Made by a program: the position numbers and the translations under genes
Assembly: GCF_018283645.1 (NCBI RefSeq)
Contig: NZ_JAGSXH010000062.1
Location: forward strand, 1-35,804
Length of the DNA stretch: 35,804 bases
Origin: Actinocrinis puniceicyclus
GTDB taxonomy: Bacteria > Actinomycetota > Actinomycetes > Streptomycetales > Catenulisporaceae
Direction: 5' to 3'
Notes under the pieces: model-generated
What the model was told of the DNA's origin: nothing
The model's database searches: none
What the model saw: the letters and a program-made list of their open reading frames with translations, nothing else
Part shown: piece by piece, positions 8,517-16,615 of the stretch
Position numbering within the stretch: position 1 is the first letter of the stretch
Layout: each line of letters starts with the position of its first letter

Positions 8517-8879
8517 TTACGTCGTGTCCTGAAGACTCGACGCGGGCACGGTGCGCGGTCCCGGCCCTGGAACCGGAACGTCGACCGAGCCCCGGTGCGG
8601 CGCGGTGAGTTCGAGGACCCGCGCCACCGGCGGCGAGATCACCGCGAGGCGTACACTGCCGCCGGTCGCGTTCACGAGGCGGTCGAAGGCTATCAGGGCT
8701 CGAAGGCCAGCGCTGTTCATGAACGTGACCTGCGAAAGGTCCAGCGTGATCGGCCCGATGGCGGGTGCGGTCAGCACTTGCAGCCGCATCAGGAATTCGC
8801 CGGCGGTGGCCAGGTCGACATCGCCGCGTACGGTGATCAGACCCGTGTGCTCGTCGCGTCGGTTCGGGAAGATGTCCAT
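8517..8879 (-). CDS. Anti-sigma factor antagonist (STAS domain, SpoIIAA/RsbV-like)
   Basis: This 120-residue protein is essentially one STAS domain. The conserved phosphosite region is DLSQVTFMNSAGLRALI, with Ser56 in the N-S-A-G motif as the residue normally phosphorylated by an anti-sigma kinase. In this family the unphosphorylated antagonist binds the anti-sigma factor and releases an alternative sigma factor. The ATG at 8879 is preferred over upstream starts because GAGG lies six bases before it and the STAS fold begins at once; the upstream extension is Cys/Ser/Arg-rich and not STAS-like. No kinase or sigma-factor gene is adjacent. It is convergent with the universal stress gene. Confidence 0.88.
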   Translation of the reverse strand: MDIFPNRRDEHTGLITVRGDVDLATAGEFLMRLQVLTAPAIGPITLDLSQVTFMNSAGLRALIAFDRLVNATGGSVRLAVISPPVARVLELTAPHRGSVDVPVPGPGPRTVPASSLQDTT

Positions 8880-9006
8880 GTACGGCCTCACGCTCGATCG
8901 TGCGGGAGCACTGAGTGCGTGGCAGGCGTAGCACGACCGTGAGCCGGCCGGAACGCGCATAGGACGCATCATGCGCTGGCTACACGGCGCCGAGGTCTGG
9001 AGCGTC

Positions 9007-9129
9007 ATGACTTACTACTGGAAGGCTACCGCCGCGGGCGTCAGTGCGGAACGATCGGGCGATCAGACTCTGGAAGAGATCGCGGCGCGCTGCCTGAAAC
9101 GGTCCGCCGGCGGCGGCCGCACTGCCTGA
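9007..9129 (+). CDS. Possible 40-residue small protein
   Basis: A short frame begins with ATG 9007, preceded by GGAG at 8999-9002, and ends at TGA 9127-9129. It starts MTYYWKATAAG, has a plausible amphipathic helix (QTLEEIAARCLKRS) and a Gly-rich end. It lies between the divergent STAS and GAF-ANTAR genes. No family is recognised, and third-base GC bias is weaker than in neighbouring genes, so it may be chance. Confidence 0.25.
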   Translation: MTYYWKATAAGVSAERSGDQTLEEIAARCLKRSAGGGRTA

Positions 9130-9368
9130 TTGCCCTGGTGGCGGGGAAATACGACCTGTAGGGCGCACACGGCCGCGGCGTGAGAGACCCGGTCCGACGC
9201 CGCCGAGACGCTCAGCGGCCCGGGCACGGCCCAGTCGCTGCATAGCAGCACCCCGTGCCCCCGGCAACGGATAGGGTGCCAAGGTGTGGCCAAGCCGGTC
9301 TGAACCTCGAGAGAGTGCTCGCATTGTGGCCGCGGGAAGGCGGTGTCACCTTCGTGGTCAGTGAGCGG

Positions 9369-10076
9369 ATGGCCGTGGTCATCACGCTGCTTGGCGACGA
9401 CCGGCAGCGTGGCGCGAACCCGCCCCCGACGGTCGCCGCGCAGGCCGCGGCGGCCCTGGGAGTCGACGGCGTCTGCGCGGGGCTGGGTACCGGATCCTCG
9501 GGCCAGGTGCTGGTCTGGGGTCAGGACGCGACCAGCATCGCGCTGGAGGACCTGCAGTTCACCCTCGGCCAGGGCCCCGGCATGGATGTCGACGCAGGGG
9601 CCCCGGTCCTGGTCTCCGACCTGGAGGCCGCGGCGGCGCGATGGCCGGTGTTCGTACCCGCCGCTGCCGCGTTGGGTGTGCGTGCCCTGTTCGCGCTGCC
9701 GCTGCGGATCGGAGCGATCCACGTCGGCGCGTTGCAGGCGTACCGGGCCAACCCCGGGTCGCTGGACGGCGCCGCGTTGTCGGACGCCTTCGCCTTGGCC
9801 GAGGCGGTCACCCTGCTGCTCCTGCACCGACAGGCCGCCGCGGCCGACCCCGGCGGCGCCGCGAGCGGCGGTCCGCAGCCGGACTGGTCGCAGCCCGTGA
9901 CTTTCCGCGCGCAGGTTCACCAGGCCACCGGCATGATCAGCGCCCAGCTCGGGGTGACGTTGGCCGAGGCGCTGGTGCGGCTGCGCGCCCACGCGTACGT
10001 CGAGGACCGGCTGATCGCCGAGGTCGCCGCCGACGTGGTGGCCCGCCGCCTGCGCTTCGAGAACGACAAGCGGTGA
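9369..10076 (+). CDS. GAF-ANTAR domain protein (first of a tandem pair)
   Basis: About 235 residues combine an N-terminal GAF sensor domain with a C-terminal ANTAR domain. The GAF part includes LQFTLGQGPGMDVD and RALFALPLRIGAIHVGALQ; the ANTAR part includes HQATGMISAQLGVTLAEALVRL. ANTAR domains are three-helix RNA-binding modules that act as transcription antiterminators on paired hairpins; GAF domains bind small ligands or sense redox or light. The protein is therefore likely a one-component regulator of mRNA elongation, with unknown ligand and target. The start is uncertain: ATG 9369 has only a weak GAG upstream, and in-frame GTG 9315 or ATG 9255 would lengthen the N-terminus. It is followed 55 bp later by a second GAF-ANTAR gene with a different GAF type. 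Confidence 0.87.
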   Translation: MAVVITLLGDDRQRGANPPPTVAAQAAAALGVDGVCAGLGTGSSGQVLVWGQDATSIALEDLQFTLGQGPGMDVDAGAPVLVSDLEAAAARWPVFVPAAAALGVRALFALPLRIGAIHVGALQAYRANPGSLDGAALSDAFALAEAVTLLLLHRQAAAADPGGAASGGPQPDWSQPVTFRAQVHQATGMISAQLGVTLAEALVRLRAHAYVEDRLIAEVAADVVARRLRFENDKR

Positions 10077-10131
10077 TGACTGTGAGCGGTGTGCGCTGCC
10101 CGCGGCGCCCCGACGGGCCTATCGTGAGGAC

Positions 10132-10902
10132 ATGAGCGTGACCCGCGAAGAACAACTGATCGATGCGTTCGTCGAGGCCGCCGACACCCTGGTGGCCGAC
10201 TTCGACGTCATCGAATTCCTGCACACCGTGGCCGGGCGCTGCGTGCAGCTTCTCGACGTGGACGCCGCCGGGATCATGCTGGCCGACCAGTACGGGCAGC
10301 TGCACGCCACCGCCGCGTCAACCGAGAGCGCGCGCCTGCTGGAGTTGTTCGAGCTGCAGGCTGACGCCGGCCCCTGCATGGAGGCATTCCGCACCGGCGT
10401 ACAGGTCGTCAACGCCGACCTCGGGGCGAGCGAAGAACGCTGGCCCCGCTTCGCCGAGGCGGCCCAGGCCACCGGGTTCGTCTCCGTGCACGCCCTGCCG
10501 CTGCGACTGCGTACCACGGTCATCGGAGCGCTGAACCTGTTTTGTGCCCGCCCCGGCGACCTCGGCGAGGGCGACGTGCGCACCGGGCAGGCCCTCGCGG
10601 ACGTGGCCACGATCGGCATCCTGGCCCAACGCGGCCTGTATCAGGCGGAGCTGCTCGCCAGCCAGTTGCAGAACGCGCTGAGCAGCCGAGTCACGATCGA
10701 ACAGGCCAAGGGGGTGTTGGCCGAGCGCCGCGGCATCAGCGTCGACGAGGCGTTCAACCTGCTGCGCCGCTATGCCCGCAACCACAATCTGCACCTGTCC
10801 GAGCTCGCCCGGCAAACCGCCGACGGCACCAGCAACGCCGTCGAACTGCTCGCCCGCCCGCAGAACACAACCGTCAGCCCCGAGGGTCCGGACTCCGCCT
10901 GA
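10132..10902 (+). CDS. GAF-ANTAR domain protein (second of a tandem pair)
   Basis: This 256-residue protein opens with the signature of the widespread actinomycete GAF-ANTAR group (LVADFDVIEFLHTVAGRC, then LDVDAAGIMLAD). It has a GAF domain over about residues 20-165 (ADAGPCMEAFRTGVQVVN; VHALPLRLRTTVIGALNLF) and an ANTAR domain over about 175-235 (RVTIEQAKGVLAERRGISVDEAFNLLRRYA). Its ANTAR sequence is closer to the family consensus than that of the upstream gene. The expected role is ligand-controlled RNA binding and antitermination. GAGG lies just upstream of ATG 10132. A GC-rich hairpin (GCCCG/CGGGC, about 10098-10119) lies between the two genes. The downstream gene is convergent. Confidence 0.92.
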   Translation: MSVTREEQLIDAFVEAADTLVADFDVIEFLHTVAGRCVQLLDVDAAGIMLADQYGQLHATAASTESARLLELFELQADAGPCMEAFRTGVQVVNADLGASEERWPRFAEAAQATGFVSVHALPLRLRTTVIGALNLFCARPGDLGEGDVRTGQALADVATIGILAQRGLYQAELLASQLQNALSSRVTIEQAKGVLAERRGISVDEAFNLLRRYARNHNLHLSELARQTADGTSNAVELLARPQNTTVSPEGPDSA

Positions 10903-11001
10903 TCGCGGCGTGGGGGATCCGGGCTGCCGTCCGGCCCCAAGGACGCTCTCTCAGCCGACGGTCACGGCCCTGTCACAGCCCTCGTCGCTGACGGCCGCGG
11001 C

Positions 11002-11547
11002 TCATAGAGCGCTGACGGCCGCGGCCACCGCCGGCTCGCGACCGTCATCCGGCTGCCGGTCCGGTGCGCGCCCGGCGTCGGCGGACTCCGGCTCGCACGT
11101 CGATGCGGCGGAGAGCAGCGCGGTCGCGGTCTGCATATTGCCGGCTTCGGCCGCTGTGGCCATCAGACGCGCGGCGGTGTCGGCGTCGAGTTCGGGCGGC
11201 ACGACCAGCAGATCCCAGCGCCCGCCGCGGCGGTAGGACAGAAGACAGATGTCGTGCGGGTCCTGCTCCGCGTCGAACCAGCCGACACGCACCACGTGCG
11301 TTCCCGTGCGCACCCGCCGAGGGATATCAGGCCACATATTCACATTGACGGTGGCCCGGTCGACCTTGCCCCAAGCCTTGTCCAGAGCCGCGATCAGGGA
11401 CGGCAGTTCACGTGTGAGGTCGCGCGAGCGCGGCCACCACGCGCCGTTGACCATGCCCGGGTGAGGGCTCGGCGCCTTGAGGCTGACGCGCGCGTCGGGC
11501 GGCGCGGGGATCCCTGAATCGGGAGGAGGGGTGACGGTCGCGGCCAT
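11002..11547 (-). CDS. DUF5994 family protein
   Basis: This 181-residue protein contains the DUF5994 signature: RVSLKAPSPHPGMVNGAWWP, SRDLTRELPSLIAALD, and a basic segment PRRVRTGTHVVRVGWFD. The domain fills residues 20-135; the rest is an Ala-rich tail. Function is unknown. In streptomycetes such genes are often present in several copies near stress genes, as seen here. Start ATG 11547 is preceded by AGG nine bases upstream. It is convergent with the second GAF-ANTAR gene; the 16-mer CGCTGACGGCCGCGGC is repeated across the gap and its own 3' end. Confidence 0.85.
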   Translation of the reverse strand: MAATVTPPPDSGIPAPPDARVSLKAPSPHPGMVNGAWWPRSRDLTRELPSLIAALDKAWGKVDRATVNVNMWPDIPRRVRTGTHVVRVGWFDAEQDPHDICLLSYRRGGRWDLLVVPPELDADTAARLMATAAEAGNMQTATALLSAASTCEPESADAGRAPDRQPDDGREPAVAAAVSAL

Positions 11548-11998
11548 GGTGCCGACCTGTCCCCGGGCTGATGATCGCCCGGAATCGCCGTTCGCCGGAG
11601 ACGATCCCGCCGCTGAGGCGGTCTGCGAAATACCTTCGGTACTGTCAGCTTACTCCTGTTCTGACACCCTGCCGCTGTCCGCGCGGCGCCGCCGGCCACA
11701 GCGCGATCAAGGCTTCATGGCGGGGTGGCGGTGCGGCTTCGGCAGGACCCGTCCGCTTGGAGCACCATCGGGATCATCATCGGGAGCACCAGTGCGTTCA
11801 GCGCCGCGGGCACGGTGATCAAGGCCGGGCGGGAGAAGCGGGAGAAGTCGCCGACGCGAAATGTGCCATAACACGCCGCCGAAGCGCATACTGGGGCGAT
11901 CAGGCCGTCAGCCCGCCCGATATCTCGTCCTGGTCCAGTCCCCGCCCGCCCGGTGATCAGTCCGGCTGACCGTGTGTTGTTACGGCGAGAGGATCACC
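11548..11998. other. Divergent intergenic region
   Basis: This gap of about 450 bp separates the leftward DUF5994 gene from the rightward desaturase gene. One short rightward frame around 11725-11870 reads a hydrophobic stretch WSTIGIIIGSTSAFSAAG followed by a basic end, possibly a remnant or a tiny membrane peptide, but it lacks a ribosome site. GAGAGGA at 11987-11993 serves the desaturase. No other structure is seen. Confidence 0.45.
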
Positions 11999-13030
11999 AT
12001 GACCGAGCAGGTCTACGCGCGCGTGTCCGCGGGGAAGGGGAGGGGAAGCGATTTCGCCGAGCTGCTGCGCAGGGTCCGGGAAGCGGGGCTGCTTGAGCGG
12101 CGGATCGGGTACTACGCGGTCAAGACCGCCGTCACCGCGGCCCTGCTCGCCGGCGCGGGAGTGCTGTTCGTCGTCCTGGGGGACACGTGGTGGCAGTTGT
12201 TCACCGCCGGGTACCTCGCGGTCGTCTTCACCCAGATCGGATTCGTCGGCCACGATGCCGGGCACCGGCAGATCCTGCGCCGCCGCCGGGCCGGCGACCT
12301 GGTGGGGATCCTGCATGCCAATGCCCTGATCGGGTTGAGCTACGGCTGGTGGGTGGACAAGCACAACCGCCATCACGCGCACCCCAACGAGGTCGGGCGC
12401 GATCCCGATGTCGGCGCGGGCGCACTGGTCTTCACCGCCGGGCAGACCGCCCGCCGCGGGCGGCTCGGGCGCCTGGCCGCCCGGTATCAGGCATGGTACT
12501 TCTTTCCCCTGCTCACGCTCGAAGGTCTCAACCTGCACTACGGAAGCATCAAATCCCTGCTGCACCGGCGCGACCGGGGCGCGCTGCTGGAGAGCGGGCT
12601 GCTCGTGCTGCACGTCGCCGCGTACGTGACCGTGCTCGTGCTGCTGCTCTCGTGGGGACGCGCGCTGGCGTTCGCCGCCGTGAACCAGGCGGTGTTCGGC
12701 GTCTACCTGGGTTGTGCGTTCGCGCCCAATCACAAGGGCATGCCGGGACCGAGCGAGCAGGACGCCGCGGACTTCCTGCGCCGCCAGGTGCTCAGTTCGC
12801 GCAACGTGCGCGGGGGACCGGTCACCGACTGGGTCCTCGGCGGCTTGAACTACCAGATCGAGCATCACCTGTTCCCGAGCATGCCGCGCGTCAACCTCAA
12901 ACGCGCCCGGCCGCTCGTGCGCGCGTTCTGCGCAGAGCGCGGCATCTCATACCGCGAATGCAGTGCGTTCGACTCCTACCGCCAGGCATTGCGACACCTA
13001 CGCAGCGTCGGCGCTGTCGTGGAGGTTTGA
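11999..13030 (+). CDS. Acyl-lipid/acyl-CoA fatty acid desaturase
   Basis: This 343-residue membrane protein has the three histidine boxes of the di-iron membrane desaturases: H85-DAGH-89 after FVGH, H122-NRHH-126, and QIEHH near residues 287-291 in NYQIEHHLFP. Hydrophobic segments before box 1 and between boxes 2 and 3 give about four membrane helices. The QxxHH third box is typical of front-end or DesA3-like acyl desaturases, which insert a double bond into membrane lipid acyl chains and adjust fluidity in the cold. ATG 11999 is chosen over an upstream TTG/GTG because GAGAGGA precedes it and the preceding codons look non-coding. Its position among cold-shock and stress genes fits that role, though co-regulation is inference. 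Confidence 0.93.
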   Translation: MTEQVYARVSAGKGRGSDFAELLRRVREAGLLERRIGYYAVKTAVTAALLAGAGVLFVVLGDTWWQLFTAGYLAVVFTQIGFVGHDAGHRQILRRRRAGDLVGILHANALIGLSYGWWVDKHNRHHAHPNEVGRDPDVGAGALVFTAGQTARRGRLGRLAARYQAWYFFPLLTLEGLNLHYGSIKSLLHRRDRGALLESGLLVLHVAAYVTVLVLLLSWGRALAFAAVNQAVFGVYLGCAFAPNHKGMPGPSEQDAADFLRRQVLSSRNVRGGPVTDWVLGGLNYQIEHHLFPSMPRVNLKRARPLVRAFCAERGISYRECSAFDSYRQALRHLRSVGAVVEV

Positions 13031-13264
13031 CCGGGAGCGTCGAGCACGATCCGCGGGCGGCCCCGGTGATCTGATGGACGAACGCGGGCGATGGCGCCGC
13101 GCATACGGTAAGGCGCTACAATGAAAACCAGCGGGAGCCATCAGGCCCGCGCCGCGATCTTGACACGCTCCCCGTGACTGCCGGGACCCTCAGCCAGCAG
13201 TCGGCACTGCGCCCACCGCCGGTGTTCCTGTTGAGCTGCGGCCATTCCCACGTTCGGAGTCTTC

Positions 13265-14836
13265 ATGGCGGCACGCCGCCCCATTCGTTCCACCACTTCT
13301 GCGGCCACGTCTGCGGCCACATCCAAGCCTGCGATGTCTGCGGCCACGTCCGTGGCCACGTCCGCTGTCGTGTCCACGGCCACCTTCGCCGAGCTCGGCG
13401 TGCCCGAGGTCCTCACCGGGCTGCTGCGCGCGAGCGGCATCACCGTCCCGTTCCCGATCCAGGCCGCGACGCTGCCGGACTCGATGGCCGGGCGCGACGT
13501 GCTCGGGCGCGGCCGCACCGGTTCCGGCAAGACGCTCGGCTTCCTGCTGCCGGTGCTCACGCGGCTCGCGGCGACGCCGCGCAAGCGACGCCCGAACCGG
13601 CCGCGGGCCCTGATCCTCGCGCCGACCCGGGAACTGGCCACGCAGATCCACGACGCGGCCAAGCCCCTCGCGGACGCGCTGGGCCTGCGCACGGCCGTCG
13701 TCTTCGGCGGGGTGTCCGCCCGCCCGCAGATCTCCGCGCTGCGCTCCGGCATCGACCTGGTGATCGCCTGCCCCGGCCGGCTCCTCGACCACGTCGGCGC
13801 GGGGCACGCGATCCTCGACGCCATCGAGATCACCGTGCTCGACGAGGCCGACCACATGGCGGATCTCGGCTTCCTGCCGATGGTCAAGCGCATCCTGGAC
13901 GCCACCCCCGCCGGCGGCCAGCGGCTGCTGTTCTCCGCCACCCTGGACAACGGCATCGACCAACTGGTGCGGCGCTACCTGAGCAACCCGGTCACGCACG
14001 CGGTCGACTCGCAGCACTCCGAGATCCCGGACATGACCCACCACGTGCTGCACATCGACGCCGAGCACCGGCTGCCGATCCTCATCGAGCTGGCCACCGC
14101 ACCCGGCCGCACCATCGTGTTCACCCGCACCAAGCACGGGGCGCGCAAGCTCGCCAGGCAACTGGCCGCCGCCCGGGTGCCCGCGGTCGAACTGCACGGC
14201 AACCTCGCGCAGAACGCCCGCACCCGCAATCTCGCGGCCTTCTCGCAGGGACAGGCCACGACCCTGGTCGCCACCGACATCGCCGCGCGCGGCATCCACG
14301 TCGACGACGTCTCGCTGGTCGTCCACGCCGATCCGCCGGTGGAACACAAGGCGTACCTGCACCGCTCCGGGCGTACCGCGCGGGCCGGCAACTCCGGTAC
14401 CGTCATCACCCTGATGACCGACGCGCAGGTGGGCGAGGTGCGCGACCTGACCCGAAAGGCCAGGATCACGGCGACCACGACCCGCCTGGCTCCCGGTGAC
14501 CCGCTGATCGGGACTCTGGCCCCGGGCGAGCGCAGCCTCGCCGACCCCGCGCGGATCGCCACCCTGACCGGTTCCGCGGCAGACCTGACAAGGCCCGGAC
14601 CGGCGGGCATCGTGCCGTCCGCCGGCAAGCCCGCTCAGCGGCGCCGGCGCGGTTCCGTCCGGAGCGGATCCGGTGACGGACACGCCGCCGGCGCCGCGCG
14701 TAAGAGCGCGGATTCCGTCGCCGCCGCCGGTTCGGCGCGCTCCGGCGGAAAGCCGGTCCGCGCTTCGGGCGCGCCGTCCGCGGGTTCCGGGGGAGCGGCC
14801 AAGGCGTCCCAGCGTTTCCGCGGCCGCGCGCGCTGA
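13265..14836 (+). CDS. DEAD-box ATP-dependent RNA helicase
   Basis: This 523-residue protein has the full DEAD-box set: Q-motif region FPIQAATLP, motif I G83-RTGSGKT-90, Ia PTRELATQ, Ib CPGRLLDH (usual Thr replaced by Cys), motif II D193-EAD-196, motif III SAT, motif V ATDIAARGIHV, and motif VI HRSGRTARAG. It would unwind RNA duplexes in cold adaptation, ribosome assembly or decay. Both ends are low-complexity. Residues about 8-40 are Ala/Thr/Ser repeats (SAATSAATS) encoded by short direct DNA repeats. The last 80 or so residues are Arg/Gly/Ser-rich, as in RNA-binding tails of CsdA/RhlE types. GGAG lies five bases before ATG 13265. A TACAAT at 13117-13122 may be its -10 element, but no -35 was found. 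Confidence 0.94.
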   Translation: MAARRPIRSTTSAATSAATSKPAMSAATSVATSAVVSTATFAELGVPEVLTGLLRASGITVPFPIQAATLPDSMAGRDVLGRGRTGSGKTLGFLLPVLTRLAATPRKRRPNRPRALILAPTRELATQIHDAAKPLADALGLRTAVVFGGVSARPQISALRSGIDLVIACPGRLLDHVGAGHAILDAIEITVLDEADHMADLGFLPMVKRILDATPAGGQRLLFSATLDNGIDQLVRRYLSNPVTHAVDSQHSEIPDMTHHVLHIDAEHRLPILIELATAPGRTIVFTRTKHGARKLARQLAAARVPAVELHGNLAQNARTRNLAAFSQGQATTLVATDIAARGIHVDDVSLVVHADPPVEHKAYLHRSGRTARAGNSGTVITLMTDAQVGEVRDLTRKARITATTTRLAPGDPLIGTLAPGERSLADPARIATLTGSAADLTRPGPAGIVPSAGKPAQRRRRGSVRSGSGDGHAAGAARKSADSVAAAGSARSGGKPVRASGAPSAGSGGAAKASQRFRGRAR

Positions 14837-14931
14837 TCCCGCCCGTCTCAGCCCGCCCGTGCCCGGAAACGACTACCGGGCGCGGGCGCGGCACGCGACA
14901 GCGTTGATCACGATCGGTGACATTTGCCGTG

Positions 14932-14962
14932 TAGAATGAACCTCACGCCACATCGTGTGGCG
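14932..14962 (+). promoter_or_regulatory. Putative -10 element and adjacent inverted repeat
   Basis: TAGAAT (14932-14937) resembles a -10 hexamer. Eight bases later lies CGCCACA-tcg-TGTGGCG (14946-14962), a perfect 7-bp inverted repeat at the expected transcript start. It could be a repressor operator or a 5' hairpin for the small-gene/rbpA-like cluster downstream. A -35 is poor (TTGATC, 22 bp away). Confidence 0.35.
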
Positions 14963-15002
14963 AAAACCGTCTCGCTCGCGCGAGAAGATCGGCGGTCCCG
15001 TC

Positions 15003-15392
15003 ATGGACGCCCTCCTACCAGCAGACCACGCTCATCCCACCGGCCGGGCTCAGCCAAGCCGGCGCGGCAGCGGTCCGCGGCACGGTGAATCAGGACTCTC
15101 TTTCCCGCCGGCACCGGCCGCCCGGACGTTTGAGAGCCGTGACCAACTCGTCGCGCGGCGCCGGGCGGCCCAGCGCGCCTGGCGCGCGGCGTGCGAGCGT
15201 GCCGAGCGGGCGGCCCAATTCCTCGGCGAGACGCTGAACGCGCCGCTGTCCGCGGCCGCCGCCACGGCCCGGGAGCACCTTGAGAACGCGCAGCGCGGAG
15301 AGCAGCTGGCCCGCACCTCCTACTACCGCGTGGCTGAGGAGACCGGGACGCAGCTGAGCCGGATCGAGCGCACGAACCCCGGGATCGTCTGA
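15003..15392 (+). CDS. Hypothetical helical protein
   Basis: This 129-residue protein has a Pro/Gly/Arg-rich first 45 residues, then a predicted long helix rich in Ala, Arg and Glu (QLVARRRAAQRAWRAACERA, then AQFLGETLNAPL) and a second helical part (TAREHLENAQRGEQ). It resembles small actinobacterial hypothetical proteins but I recognise no named family. ATG 15003 is chosen over GTG 14955 because the latter lies inside the upstream inverted repeat; the ribosome site is weak. The next gene begins three bases after its stop, suggesting translational coupling. Confidence 0.55.
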   Translation: MDALLPADHAHPTGRAQPSRRGSGPRHGESGLSFPPAPAARTFESRDQLVARRRAAQRAWRAACERAERAAQFLGETLNAPLSAAAATAREHLENAQRGEQLARTSYYRVAEETGTQLSRIERTNPGIV

Positions 15393-15395
15393 CCG

Positions 15396-15689
15396 GTGCG
15401 AGAGTCCTTCCGCATACCCGCAGACAGACTACTTCGATGGAAACGCGTGGACTTCTTCGTCCGGTATGGGACCGGTTGGCAGACCACCACGACGGTGCAC
15501 ACACCGACGGGGCGGGCGCTGCGCAAGGGGCATGCGGTCCGGGTGGCGAGCGCGCCGGGTGCCCCGTCCCTGTGCGGGCGGTCCCGTCTGCCGGCCGACA
15601 TCGACGAGCGCGAACACGATTTCGCATACCTGGACGCCCCCGGCAGGTGCGCGGTCTGCGCCGGGCTCGCGGCGGCATCCAGGCGTTGA
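15396..15689 (+). CDS. Hypothetical 97-residue protein with CxxC pair
   Basis: GTG 15396 follows the previous stop by three bases. The protein starts MRESFRIPADRLLRWKRVDF and ends with a small cysteine motif: Cys in SLCGRS and Cys-x2-Cys in RCAVCAG, three cysteines that might bind metal with a histidine. No family is recognised. Its tight spacing to the preceding gene supports a real coding region and co-translation. An ATG at 15437 belongs to another frame and is not used. Confidence 0.5.
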   Translation: MRESFRIPADRLLRWKRVDFFVRYGTGWQTTTTVHTPTGRALRKGHAVRVASAPGAPSLCGRSRLPADIDEREHDFAYLDAPGRCAVCAGLAAASRR

Positions 15690-15836
15690 GCGCGTCCGTG
15701 TATCCGACGAACCCCGAGGACCAGAGGCCTGATAGCCACGCGGCCCGGTCGCGGGGCCGGCCGCGATCGGTCCGCATACGGCAGAGGCTCGGGCAGAGGC
15801 TCGGCACCGGGGACATTCACCAAGGAGATGGTCGGG

Positions 15837-16178
15837 TTGAATCGTAGAGGCGGCCGGATTCGCGGCCAACGTATCGGCGGCGGTCCCTCGGGCGACAGCA
15901 CCCGCGGCCTTTCGGCCGAACGCACCCAGGTCGAGTACTTCTGCAGCCGGGGCCACCGGTGCGGGCCGAGCTTCGCCGTCCAGGCGCCGATACCGGAACT
16001 CTGGGTCTGTCCGCACTGCGGCCTGCCCGCGGGACGCGACCAGGACAACCCGCCGACCGAAGAGGCCGTCGCCCCATACAAGACACACCTGGCCTACGTC
16101 CGCGAACGCCGCAGCGACTCGGACGCCGAGATCCTGCTCAACGAGGCCCTGGCCCGGTTGCGGGCACCCAGGGGCTGA
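15837..16178 (+). CDS. rbpA: RNA polymerase-binding protein RbpA paralogue
   Basis: This 113-residue protein has the RbpA layout. A basic N-terminal tail (NRRGGRIRGQRIGG) is followed by a zinc-binding core with C36-x3-H40 and C58-x2-C61, the ligand spacing recalled for S. coelicolor RbpA. A C-terminal sigma-interaction segment follows (THLAYVRERRSDSDAEILL), with the Arg-Arg pair that contacts group 1/2 sigma factors. RbpA stabilises the RNA polymerase open complex with the principal sigma factor. Sequence differs enough from the housekeeping form to suggest a paralogue. TTG 15837 is chosen as start because AAGGAG (15822-15827) lies nine bases upstream. The in-frame ATG at 15828 directly abuts that AAGGAG and so is too close to be used. 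A hairpin follows the stop. Confidence 0.85.
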   Translation: MNRRGGRIRGQRIGGGPSGDSTRGLSAERTQVEYFCSRGHRCGPSFAVQAPIPELWVCPHCGLPAGRDQDNPPTEEAVAPYKTHLAYVRERRSDSDAEILLNEALARLRAPRG

Positions 16179-16182
16179 CTTC

Positions 16183-16207
16183 GCCCGCGCCGCTGGGGCG
16201 GGCCTTT
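16183..16207 (+). terminator. Hairpin downstream of the RbpA paralogue
   Basis: GCCCGC (16183-16188) pairs with GCGGGC (16198-16203) over a nine-base loop, followed by a short CTTT. It begins five bases after the stop codon. The T-run is short, so termination strength is uncertain. Confidence 0.5.
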
Positions 16208-16560
16208 AGACTTACGGCTGGATGGTACTAGGCTGGCCACAGCAGCGTGTTCGGCTACTCCTGCCGGCGGCTGCGGCTCCCCGCAACATCGGTGTTCCGT
16301 GCGCGGGTTGAGCGGCTTGGAATGGACCGGTCCGTGCCGTGTGGCGCGTCCCGCCCGCGAGCGCGGGCCGGTCCACAACCGGACCACAACGCGACGGCGC
16401 GCCGCAGCAGCGAGACGGCCTGCGGCAGGCCGCGGCGGATTGTCAAGGCGTCATGAGCGAGACGGTCGCGGCGCCACGCCCCGTGGCCGCCACCGATCCC
16501 TTGCCGTGCATGTACGGGCGCAGTTCGCGCACCCCCGCTGCGGGTGGGCGGTACTGCGGC
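16204..16560. other. Gene-free interval between RbpA paralogue and convergent cold-shock gene
   Basis: Short frames occur on both strands but none has a ribosome site or family resemblance. Nothing beyond the two flanking hairpins was seen. Confidence 0.4.
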
Positions 16561-16598
16561 GTGCGGCGCCCCGGGTTCGCGTCACCGGGACGCCGCAC
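16561..16598 (-). terminator. Strong hairpin downstream of cspA-like gene
   Basis: A 14-bp stem (GTGCGGCGCCCCGG with CCGGGACGCCGCAC, one mismatch) encloses a ten-base loop and lies 17 bp past the stop of the leftward cold-shock gene. No T-run follows; hairpin-only terminators are common in high-GC actinomycetes. Confidence 0.6.
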
Positions 16599-16615
16599 AG
16601 CGGATTCCTCCGCGA

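Noticed and set aside
10082-10131. Hairpin between the GAF-ANTAR genes as an ANTAR RNA target
   Set aside because: Only one stem is visible and its loop lacks the paired hexaloop pattern of ANTAR targets.
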